A stretch of 64,000 nt of DNA from Gamarada debralockiae. Lineage: Eukaryota > Ascomycota > Leotiomycetes > Helotiales > Hyphodiscaceae. Shown one piece after another: positions 22,271 to 31,687 of the stretch. The first letter of the stretch is position 1; the number at the start of each line of letters is the position of its first letter. The translations under genes were made by a program, and so were the position numbers. Where the stretch lies: assembly GCA_002803225.1 (NCBI GenBank), contig NXFV01000748.1, positions 92,267-156,266 of the forward strand, in the 5' to 3' direction. The notes beneath the pieces are model-generated. The model saw only the letters and a program-made list of their open reading frames with translations, made no database searches and was not told the DNA's origin.

Positions 22271-22773
22271 TGTGTGTTCGAGGGAGGCTTCCGGTGAGGC
22301 CTTTGTTCAAAAGCACAGAGATCTTCTGCTGGTGTTAAGATTATTGCTTCGAAGCAGTGTGCGATTTACTGAGGACGCAAACTTCGGCGACGTTATCCCA
22401 CCGCTAATGCTATTAAGTGATCAAAATGAGGCCGTCGAGACGAGCCTGAGAATATTGAGGGTGCTCCAAGGCTGACCCAATCAAGAGCCTTGGGTTCAAT
22501 AGACTGAGGGACTGTGTACAACCCGCCAATTAATGAGACATTGAGAGGGGATATGAGAGAGGAGAAGCACGCCAGATTCTCGCGATGAAGCGCGTTGCTG
22601 TATGATGCCCCAAGTTTCAAAAGAGCAAGAAACGTGGGAGAGAGACGGTTCTCGCGAGACTTTAACATCTGATTGACGTAGAAAGTGCTAAGCCTCCACC
22701 AACAAAGGACCGGTGGGACATTTCCCCGCATGTGGGCAACGTAATTGGATCAATTCGCTCCGTCTTATGTTTC
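22271..22773. promoter_or_regulatory. Upstream region of the unknown 199-aa gene
   Basis: No supported gene. This is the presumed promoter of the minus-strand gene, ending at a MITE insertion. Confidence 0.3.
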
Positions 22774-22775
22774 TA

Positions 22776-22948
22776 CAGTAGAACCTCTTTATAAAAATCC
22801 TTTAGATAAGAATACCTGACCTATAGGAATTAAGTAGCAGGTCCCAAACTTTTTAGGTGAGCAAATAAGAACCTTTCGATAAGGATACCTCTTTATATTC
22901 TTTATGAATTTAGGGTCCCAATAGCATTCTTATAAAGAGGTTCTACTG
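22776..22948. mobile_element. MITE 1, Tc1/mariner-pogo (Fot) type, 173 bp
   Basis: Terminal inverted repeats of about 19-20 bp: CAGTAGAACCTCTTTATAA at the left end and its inverse complement at the right end. Each end is flanked by a TA dinucleotide (22774-22775 and 22949-22950), the target duplication of Tc1/mariner-pogo elements. Diverged copies of the same motif occur inside (AACCTTTCGATAAGG, ATACCTCTTTATA), so it looks like a short non-coding deletion derivative. No transposase frame fits within it. Confidence 0.9.
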
Positions 22949-22955
22949 TACTGTA

Positions 22956-23170
22956 CGAAAGTAGTGTTCATAAATGATGAATAAGCGAATACTACCCTTT
23001 CTACCACATTTTCCCTAACCAAAGTAACTAAAACTTCTACCTCATAGACCCTCCCTTACGTCTATCAACCTCTTCTATCTTTACTGGCATCGAATCTAAA
23101 TTTGGAGTGGGGTATAATGGGGTAGATAGGGTAGCATTCGCTTATTCATCATTTATAAAAACTACTTTCG
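22956..23170. mobile_element. MITE 2, TA-flanked, 215 bp, long terminal inverted repeats
   Basis: The left end CGAAAGTAGTGTTCATAAAT and the right end (inverse complement CGAAAGTAGTTTTTATAAAT) pair over roughly 40 bp with few mismatches, continuing through GATGAATAAGCGAAT-CTACCC. TA flanks both sides (22954-22955, 23171-23172). It starts only 5 bases after the TA of MITE 1. It carries no open frame for a transposase. Confidence 0.88.
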
Positions 23171-23172
23171 TA

Positions 23173-26000
23173 CGCAGAGTTCGGAGACTTTTATACACTT
23201 TAGTTTCAACGCAGTTCAAGAAGATCTGATACCAGCTAGGTAAACGAGGGATTGGTCCAAAAGTTATCACATGACGATGTCATGCTTTCGGTAAAGTCTT
23301 CTCAGTCACATGCGTTGTTCTATTTCCAGCATGCTTTCTTAACGACAAAAACAGGGGGTTTTCCATCTCAAAGACTGCGTGTGATGTACTTTTTTTTTCA
23401 TCCGCATGAACGGCCATCTCAAACTTAATTTGAGCACATAAGACGAGTACGACCATACCATTGTATCCTTCAAAACAGCGAAAAGAAATCTTGTTTCGAG
23501 AGTTCTCACCCCGCTTGCACTGCCCCGCTCTAAGCGCACTGTTGCCGTCGAGTCGTCACGATGTCGCCAGGTATCTTTCCGACGGGGACAGATTCAACTA
23601 TGGGTTCGTGCATATTGCCCCTCGTTCAGCTTTTCAAGGATCCATGCAAAGTAAAGGAGGTTATCAATGTTACCAAAAAAGCGTTTATGACTTTCTTTTT
23701 GGCCCGTCGCTTGTACCCGTCAATGGGATCCTTGCGGATCTTCGAACGAGTCATATTGACATGGGTCCTGAACTGCCGCTTATCGATAGGCATTTCCCCA
23801 GCACTGTCTTTCAAACATGAAACATGTGGTCAGACAGGATCATCCGGGGCGTCAAAATCCACGCGTTTCTAGAAAACTAGAGCCGACAACATGCGCCGTG
23901 AACTCCGTGATAGGCGCGCAAGTCGTCATCTGCCAAGTTGTGCCCGTTGCTCTCGTGCGTTTCTCGGGCTTTCAACGGGCAAAAGCGCTTCAATGCAGGA
24001 ATCCCGGACGAAGTCATGATGGGGGTACAAGTAGCTATTTCCGTCCACTGCGATGGCAAAATGGTCACCAGGCCATCGCAGTTCTCCCGATCGATTTCCA
24101 TCGTTGCTGAACTTGGGACATCGCAAAGGGCAGGTACGGGTACTGTGGATGTCGGTACATCATTAAGCTGGACGATTATTATACTTTCCCAGACTGGCGT
24201 TTAAGATCTGCCTAAAGTAAAGCTGGTACATGGTTATGCTTACAGAGTTCCTACAGTACAGTACAGTAATGATTTTTCTAGGTGAGGATGATCACGGGGT
24301 TTCCGAAGGCAAAATCTCCAGCCACACTCCCAGTTTTAGTTCTAATTTTAGGCCTCGGATTCGGACGGTAGCCACACCGTCGGAGTCGTCCGCGCCTCAC
24401 TGCGCATCGCCACAGTTATGACGAATATCTTTTGTCTCGCTGGTTCAGTACAACGATGATGCCAGAGTGATACATGCATAATTTTGGATTCACAACTCAC
24501 GATGTTTTCATGTCCGGTAAATGCAGAGATCCGATCATCCACAAAATGTGCTCTTTGGCTAGTTCCACATGCGATGGAAGACCTTCAGCCAGACCTCTTG
24601 CTTATGACGAATCAGGATCTAAAGATGCCGTCCGTCGCAGAGGAGGATCCACTTCGTCAAAATCGACGTCAGCGCATCAGCGAATGATCTTCCAGAAGTG
24701 CCTCGTAACCATCCCTGCCAAATTATAGTCAGCAAAGCATATGCCATCTACAGGTCAGCACGACTTCTCAACGTCTCTCTAGTACAACATCTAGCAAGGG
24801 CCATTTACCTTCAAATCGCGGCAAGAACTTCACCAAAAGAACGGACAGTCCCGGTTGGTCTTACCCCATATCAGAATCAGGAGAGGTCCGAAGCTATTCA
24901 TGCAGGAGACTCCTTTTCTGGATTGCGAGGTCGGTCCAATGCTGGGCCTTGCGAGACTGGACATCGACGAGACTGCAACACAAGAAAGCATGCAGAAGTT
25001 GGCGCAATCAATCAGAGTGTCTGCCAGAGAATACGAATCCAGATACTGTAATGTGTTTCATCTTTTTCGAGCAGATGCTGCAATGCAAGTCATCGTCGCC
25101 GACATCGAGCAGCATGACCGGCCTCGGGTCTTTTCACTGCTCTCCTGACGGCCCCGACAGGAATCGCTCTCGCGATCATGGGATCTTCAGCCCTGGCCAC
25201 TTTTATTCCTGCCCTGCTTTAGAAGCTTCGTTTCAAGTGCCCATTTGCGGTCTTCTTACTGGGAGAGGGCCTTCTCCAGCAATTTCCAAGTAATGACAGA
25301 CGCGGCTGATGGCGTTGAAACAATCTCCAGAACATGCGAATTAGGCTTCTAGGATTTTTCTGCGGCGAATTTTGATATAATCCGGCACCCTGGATGTACA
25401 TGGTAGTTGGCATAAGCGCAGCGATCAGTCGAGTCTTTTTTTCTTGGTCTCTTCGGGGCTGCCTTGCGGAAGGCCGTGCAACAAATGGTGCATGCATGAA
25501 TGCGAAGAATGTAATCATGTAAGTGGACAAATGGGGAGGCCAGGGAGGAACCAGGTTTGGCCCATTTTTCCTTTTCAGCTACTTTGGTGTTTATCCCTCA
25601 GTAGGAGGCCAGTAGCTGCATATGCAAGGCCGAACACAGCCCTCGAAAGGACCCGACAAAGCTCCCCTTCACAAGCGAAAAGCTATGGACCATGGTGGCA
25701 GCAGCCGATCCCGCACTCTATAACTCACCCGCCATCGCCGCCGACAGCGTATTTTCTTGCTTCCCTCTTCTTCACGATCTTATTCGTCCTTCGTTTTATT
25801 CCTTCTCTAAGGCGCGCAAATTAATTCCCTTGTTTTGGGACCGCCGAAGAACACTCATATTATTCTTTTGTTCTTTACTATTCTCCTTTGTGTTTCCCGC
25901 TCTTATCACTTTTCGCATCTGACGTCGCCTCCCTCTCCAAAAAAGGTCCTGTCGCATAGTCACTCGATACCCGGTTGTTATACACCACAAAGCCTTCTCG
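23173..26000. other. 2.8-kb sparse region with coding-like scraps
   Basis: Several plus-strand frames look partly protein-like but overlap in different frames. Examples are 23561-23872 (LVQLFKDPCKVKEVINVTKKAFMT), 24484-24687 (AMEDLQPDLLLMTNQDLKMP) and 24855-25148 (MLGLARLDIDETATQESMQKLAQS, then FHLFRADAAMQVIVADIEQHD). They may be exons or remains of one plus-strand gene, but I cannot chain them with good splice sites and know no family. From 25690 on the sequence is pyrimidine-rich and is probably the leader of the next gene. Confidence 0.3.
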
Positions 26001-27026
26001 ATGCCTCAACAATTACTTCCTGCCTCCGCGGCAGCCTTCGCACCTAGAGCATCCTCAGTCAACGTTGTCTTAAGTTCAAAGGTGGAGCCATGGTTAACGC
26101 AGACGCTGAAGCGCATAAATCGCGTCAAGCGCCCTCTCAACAGTGTACCACAACACCAAAGATGTTTAACAGAAACTTTATCATCTTCCACAGCCATATG
26201 GACTCTCACCTCCCTCATGTTACCGAAAGCACCGGATGCGGACTTGCGCAAGGACTCAAATCCTCTGATCGAGGCACTCTTCAACTACCAGCTCATTCAT
26301 ATCGAAGCGTATATCGTCCATGTAGATATGGTCTTACGCAACGAGGTCGCATTCAAGCTCACGCCAGACTCGATAGAATCTCTCATCGAGTACCATAAGG
26401 AGATCCACTGTGTAGACATATCTGCCAATACGTATAGCTGGTCAGAGAAGGAACTGCAGGTCAAGAAGTTACATGAAGAGTTCATCCAGTCTATCAACAA
26501 GTTTGTGTACCGAACACATGTCTCAGCCTTGGAAGGACTGGAAGAAGATGGTTGCGGAGAGTTGCTATGCGGAAAGAGCGACGAGGTCAAGAACAGCATC
26601 ATGGGCCTGTTCCTCCCCTTATTACCGCCTCCACCCCGGATCGTCGACGTCGTTCGCCCACCGCCTTTGCTACCTAGCTCACCGGCTGGCGCAAACTGGT
26701 GGTCACAACCAACTCTTCCCTCATCAACACTGGCGCCCGTGGATTCATGGAGAGTCATACCATCAAGCCCAACCACGACATCCTCAGCCGACTCCAATTC
26801 ATTATGGGCCAGTATGGGACTAAACGAGATCCAACTGCCATCGCCAACTCCATCTTTCAGTCAGCCATACACAACGGCGGGGCTTTTCTATAGCTCCCCG
26901 CAAGTCAGTGCTCCTATTCCCTCCCTTCCATTACCCAGCATGTTAGCGCAACAGCAATGTGGCGTTAGTGTTGGCTATGGAGGATTCGGCTGGGATAGGT
27001 ATCAAGAGTATGCGACTACGATGTGA
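26001..27026 (+). CDS. Unknown 341-aa protein with proline/serine-rich C terminus
   Basis: A single open frame from ATG at 26001. Residues 1-190 are mostly helical: VEPWLTQTLKRINRVKRPLN, DADLRKDSNPLIEALFNYQ, LIHIEAYIVHVDMVLRNEVAFKL, SIESLIEYHKEIHCVD and VKKLHEEFIQSINKFVYRTH. From about 205 the chain becomes Pro/Ser-rich (LLPPPPRIVDVVRPPPLLPSS) and ends in a Gly/Tyr patch (VGYGGFGWDRYQEY). There is no signal peptide or membrane span. The family is not recognised; a short intron in the N-terminal part cannot be excluded. The long clean frame and the CT-rich leader before it support a real gene. Confidence 0.55.
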   Translation: MPQQLLPASAAAFAPRASSVNVVLSSKVEPWLTQTLKRINRVKRPLNSVPQHQRCLTETLSSSTAIWTLTSLMLPKAPDADLRKDSNPLIEALFNYQLIHIEAYIVHVDMVLRNEVAFKLTPDSIESLIEYHKEIHCVDISANTYSWSEKELQVKKLHEEFIQSINKFVYRTHVSALEGLEEDGCGELLCGKSDEVKNSIMGLFLPLLPPPPRIVDVVRPPPLLPSSPAGANWWSQPTLPSSTLAPVDSWRVIPSSPTTTSSADSNSLWASMGLNEIQLPSPTPSFSQPYTTAGLFYSSPQVSAPIPSLPLPSMLAQQQCGVSVGYGGFGWDRYQEYATTM

Positions 27027-29749
27027 CAATCAAGGCCCGGTACTTTCACGAACTCCACTACCCGCTCCGGGTACTAATTCGGGCACCAACGGTCCATCTC
27101 CGTAGCTTCATAACGCACACAAAATCTGTTTGAAGACTATCGAACGAACTTTAGCGGCATTTCGAGGGGCATACCGGGCGGCGTTTTTGCATCAAAACTC
27201 ATCAGCGATTGAGCGACATTCTCGGGAACACATCTACTCTACGATTCGATTTCCTTTTCTCAAGTACATAATGGATACCATTCCCTTTGTCATTTGATTG
27301 TTAGCGTAGCGAGTTTTGCTTTTGGTCGGTTTTTTTTGTCATTCCCAGATACACCACAGCCGCAAGCTCGGTTTTCTTTTCAATCGCATGTGGCAGGACC
27401 GGGCGGGATATTTGAGAGCATTTTCTGGTCATCAAACTACAAAGAAAGTTCCTAAAGAAAGGGGAACACGCAGCAATGCAGGACTCGGCGCGCAGGATAT
27501 ATTGTTTTCTTCTTATCATTCGATCTTTTCCGTTTCGTTTGTCTTGCGGATATATCCGGTTACGATTTTGTCATGATTATACCCACAATCTCTCGGCCGA
27601 TAGATGGCTTGATGTCTCTTTCGTTTTGGATGGATTTTTGGGCATACGGGTCATGATGGATTGGGATGGAAGGATATATACCGGGCTGGAATCTGCTTGC
27701 AGATTTTCAGTAGAACATGCTTGCGTGTTGACAACGGCGGAAATTTCGATATGATCAACAGACGATACAAAGCCGCTTCGCTGTGCGACGGTGTAATTGT
27801 TAGTCGACCTGCCCGAGATACCAGCGTCCTGTCTCAGTCAACTCTCACCAACTTCGAATCGGGAACTCCTGCGAGCCGGGAATCGATAGATTATTGGAGA
27901 ATGGGAGGAAAGCGGGGGTTCAGGGGCTGGAGGAACGGGCTGTAGCTCATCTCACTATATTCTCACACATTGCATACAAAGTCTCTTGGATGAATGAAAG
28001 GTGTGTGTGAGCGCTTGAGGCTGCTGTGCAGTTAAGGCATGAGATGCTGGGTTCGCTATTCGTCCTGGTGGCGATTATTCTAGTAGTTAACAGTAATTCA
28101 AAGGCATCCAACTTCACTCCTGCATCTCCCCCTGTGGTGCATGAGATTGATCCATGTGAGTTGACAATTATATGTCTCTCTTCAGCTCGATTTCCTGAGG
28201 TAGGAAGTAGCACGAAAGTGTACCAGGTCAGATTTTGGGAGGGGTAGTGCCACGCGGGTCGCGGGCAAGAAACACCTAAGAGATGTGATTGGCTGATTTA
28301 CGGCTTCCGTGGAGGGCTGATCTGATATGCCCCTGAATGAAGGTTGCGTGCATCCTTTGCCACCACAACTTCTCCAGCTCTTTGGAATCTGATTCATGCG
28401 TTATGATATGTCGGTTACCGAGTTGGCGATTTCGTAAAGGAATCTTTCTAGCGCAGTGCATTCACCTCCACTTTCGACTTACTGCCGGTACCCAATACAA
28501 TGCCCAACAGCGTCTCGTTTGTCCACCAAACAACGTATCTGGATATCTCGATTCAATCCAACTTCCAGTCAGAAGCTTGGCTGATGTCTTAGAATCGCGA
28601 TGAAACGAATGAATGAGAACCTATCAGTGACTGATCATCAGAATGCGTCATGTGACGCGAGATAAATGCTCCGTACCAAGTGGCGCAGTCAGCCAGCCTT
28701 GTCCGTTTCGAACTGGATTCTCATATCTCACTCAGTGGAAGCAGCAGTGATATGATCGCTGTCGTGCATTCCAACTGGCACACTGCTTCTGTGTACCCTC
28801 ACGTTCAGAGCAAAGTTTCGTGGCCCCATGGACCATAGGAATGCGCCTGGTTGCTGAAGGCTGGCGAAAACGGGCTCGACCCAAGGGAGGCCGGACTGGT
28901 GACTATTCAGTCGACGAGGCAGCTGATGAACCCGAAACCTATCAAACGTTGGCGAGAAAGACGATGAGTTACATCCTTAAAATACTCTCAGATGATGCGG
29001 GTGGAAGTGTTGTACGTTGCTGCGGGTTCGATTTAAGGAGTCGTTTATGTGGCTGGCGAAAGCATGACTCCTACTCGCCGTCGAGTGGTGACTGCGACGA
29101 TGCGTACACACAGTCTCGATTCGGCGCCTCGATATCGATTTGGAAGCACGAGAAGGGAAGCGACGTTATCACTTTGGCTGGCGATTGTGTCGACGTTCGC
29201 AAAAGGGGGGGGGGGACCCCCCTCGGGTTAGAAAATTTCGTGAACCAGGGCTTTTCTTCGTTTTCACCCACATCCGCATGTCATCGCAACGCATCGGCCA
29301 CCACTTTTTCATTGTCGTCCGCGTGGACTTCATTGTTGATGAGTGCAGTGTGTCATCTGAACTTGACATGCATTTCCATGTGGCCATCATCTGTCGTCGT
29401 GTTACCTTTGCACTGAGTTTTCACGCAGAGTAAGGTCAGATATGATACTGCACATGTCTGCAGACGCCTTATGTACCCGTTGAATTCCATCTGCATGAAA
29501 TGGTACCAATAGCAACTGCGGCCATTGACCAACGGAGAAAACAGCGCTGACCATTCACAGTCGTTTCCCATTTCCCATTTCCCATTTTTCGTTGTACCAT
29601 TCCCATAAATTTCAGCAACCCTCAAACTCCATTATGCCTGCAGATGAAGACAACCTATCCAACGAAGCAACGGAAAGAAGGAAGTCCCAGTGCCACATGC
29701 ATATCCTCAAGACCACAAGGACCTCCATCTGCTTCCTCACTTCATCGTC
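27027..29749. other. 2.7-kb spacer, no supported gene
   Basis: This contains the 3' flank of the preceding gene and short frames without likeness to proteins. A run of eleven G (29205-29215), one A and six C (29217-29222) lies here, as does a small TTTCCCA repeat near 29567-29587. The longest frame (28820-29416, plus) crosses the G run and has poor composition, so I do not call it. Confidence 0.4.
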
Positions 29750-30083
29750 CTAAGAACAAGAGCAGGCTTCTTGTGAGCATCGATGCTCGGCGAGTCCCCA
29801 AAGATAGCCGTAAGCCTCACAGTCGAAGTTGTATTCGCCATAGCACTCGGTGTCGGATCCGCAGCTGAGGGAACCTCTCTTGTGGACCTAGTGGAATGTC
29901 AGTTTCGCCACCTTGGAGATAGGATGGGATCACAACCACTTACCTGACGCTCAGAGGTGTCGCTTGTAGGGAGAGCAGCGACGACGGTAAGGAGAGCTAT
30001 GAAGGCAGTCTGGAGGTTGTCAGTGAATGTGTTGATTGGGATGGAAGTGAAGGAGAGTCCAGTGGACTTACTCGGAGCTTCAT
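29750..30083 (-). CDS. Small secreted cysteine-rich protein, 71 aa (effector-like)
   Basis: Three exons on the minus strand: 30083-30072 (12 nt, MKLR), 30009-29944 (TAFIALLTVVAALPTSDTSERQ) and 29887-29750. Both introns start GTAAGT and end CAG/TAG, and the exons sum to 72 codons exactly. The product has a signal peptide (basic MKLR, hydrophobic FIALLTVVAAL), then a short pro-segment ending VHKR, a Kex2-type site. The mature part is 41 residues, GSLSCGSDTECYG... to ...CSQEACSCS. It holds six cysteines with spacing C-x5-C-x7-C-x13-C-x4-C-x1-C, enough for three disulfides. It lies in gene-poor DNA, which is common for secreted effectors. I know no close family. Role in host or microbe interaction is inference. 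Confidence 0.75.
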
Positions 30084-31687
30084 GTCTGCGATTGATTGAA
30101 GGTTGTCTCTTGTGTTGTTGGTATGACTGTTTTGTGTTATGTTGGAAGTGTTTGAGTGCAAAGTTGCGTAGAGAAGTTGATGTCGTTGTCGCGTGGAGAT
30201 GTCGCCAGAGTCGCAGACGACGAGATATACACAAAGGCCATGAAGAGAGGAGCGACTTCGCTTCCAATTTTTCTAGACGAATTTATTCACATTTGTGAAC
30301 CTCGTGGGTTATACTTCCTCTTAAATTCAGAGCATTTCTATCTGTACTCGACGTTCAAGTCACCTTAAGGCCACGATAATGGTATCACAGCACCATCGGT
30401 ACTATGTGTATTTCCACTATCGTGAATCTCGTGGCTTGAGCTTCATCTTAGCTTCGGAGCATTTGATCTGTACTGGAGTTAGTCAAGTCAAGCTCAGGCG
30501 TACTACACAAACCACGCCGTCCTCGTCTACTCGCAACATACTAACAAAGCAATTGTCCCAAGTCTCGCAGGTACCCTCATGCGCAAAAGCAATAGAAGGG
30601 CCGAAATCCAAGTCCATAGTTGCCTTCCTATATGTCTTGATTTCCTCCGGAAATTCAACAATCGCCGGGCGTCCGAGGGCGCAAACACTTGAAATATCTA
30701 CCCCTCTTACCCCTCTATCATTTAATCCGATAGCTCGGGAAGTATACTTTGGTCCCCTGTTCAATGATCGAAAAACTACCCTCGCTTATCTCAAGCTATG
30801 TGGGGATTTGAATATTGTTTTTCAAAGTCCACGTCAAGGAGGGGGTGGGGCTCATGCTGGTGACAGCGTTAGCGTGCGCCGAGCGCATAGATACATTTTG
30901 AAAGTCCGAGGCGGCAACTTGCTTGATCTTGAAGAAAATTTCGAGAAATGAGTGCAGAGAGACAACCCCGTTTGATTTTGGACTTTAAATGAAACTAATT
31001 TTGTTTGTATGGAGCAACCTCTAGCTGACGCGCAGTCGATCTCCCCTTCTCTATGTCTCAGCCTCGTGGGAAGGCTGGAGATGATATCAAGGGATTGCAC
31101 GTGTCACTGGATCGGTTGCAGAAATGACTGTCCGAAAGGGGGAAAGTGAACCGTGCTCAGCTGCAGCGCCCCTTGTCGCCTCGGCTCCGTTCTGAACGCG
31201 ATCAGCCCTCAAAGTACTTGTACAAGGAATGTCGAGAATGATCACATCACGAGGTGTGTTCATCGCAATGTTCCCTGGTCCATGCGACCGGAAATGTTGC
31301 TCCAAAAGGACGACTTCCATCCTATTTGAGCGAATTGGGCCTCTGGGCAACGGTCCGGAACGGTTGTACAGATCCAAGTCGCAATCGGCAGTCAGTGGAC
31401 GTCCATTTTTGACGTGGCAGGTACGAAGACAGGCACAAGGCACCACGCACCTTCCTCTAAGACAAGCAAGCCACTTATTGATACGATCGATCATGCAGCC
31501 CTTTCCCTCATTTCGTCATTTCTTTATATGTGCTTTCCCTTTCAGCAAATGCTCGAGGTTTGATTGTCTGTTTGCGACATTTCTATGCCCATTGTTACCT
31601 CCTTTGTCACTAGCCTTCGCTTTGATTCGGTGCGCGTATCCTCTGGCATAACTTCAGCTCAGCCTCGTGCGTTTTGAACTTCTCAAA
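30084..31687. promoter_or_regulatory. 1.6-kb divergent intergenic region
   Basis: This carries the promoters of the minus-strand secreted protein and the plus-strand beta-glucosidase. A segment at 30295-30348 is repeated in diverged form at 30422-30473. A minus-strand frame at 30483-30764 reads protein-like (VEFPEEIKTYRKATMDLDFGPS) without an ATG and may be a gene fragment. The stretch 31500-31680 is pyrimidine-rich and fits a 5' leader. Confidence 0.4.

Noticed and set aside
28820..29416. 198-codon plus-strand frame
   Set aside because: Low protein-likeness, crosses a G homopolymer and has overlapping rivals in other frames.
30379..30951. 190-codon plus-strand frame
   Set aside because: Poor composition; the opposite strand reads slightly better but lacks an ATG. 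Neither supported.
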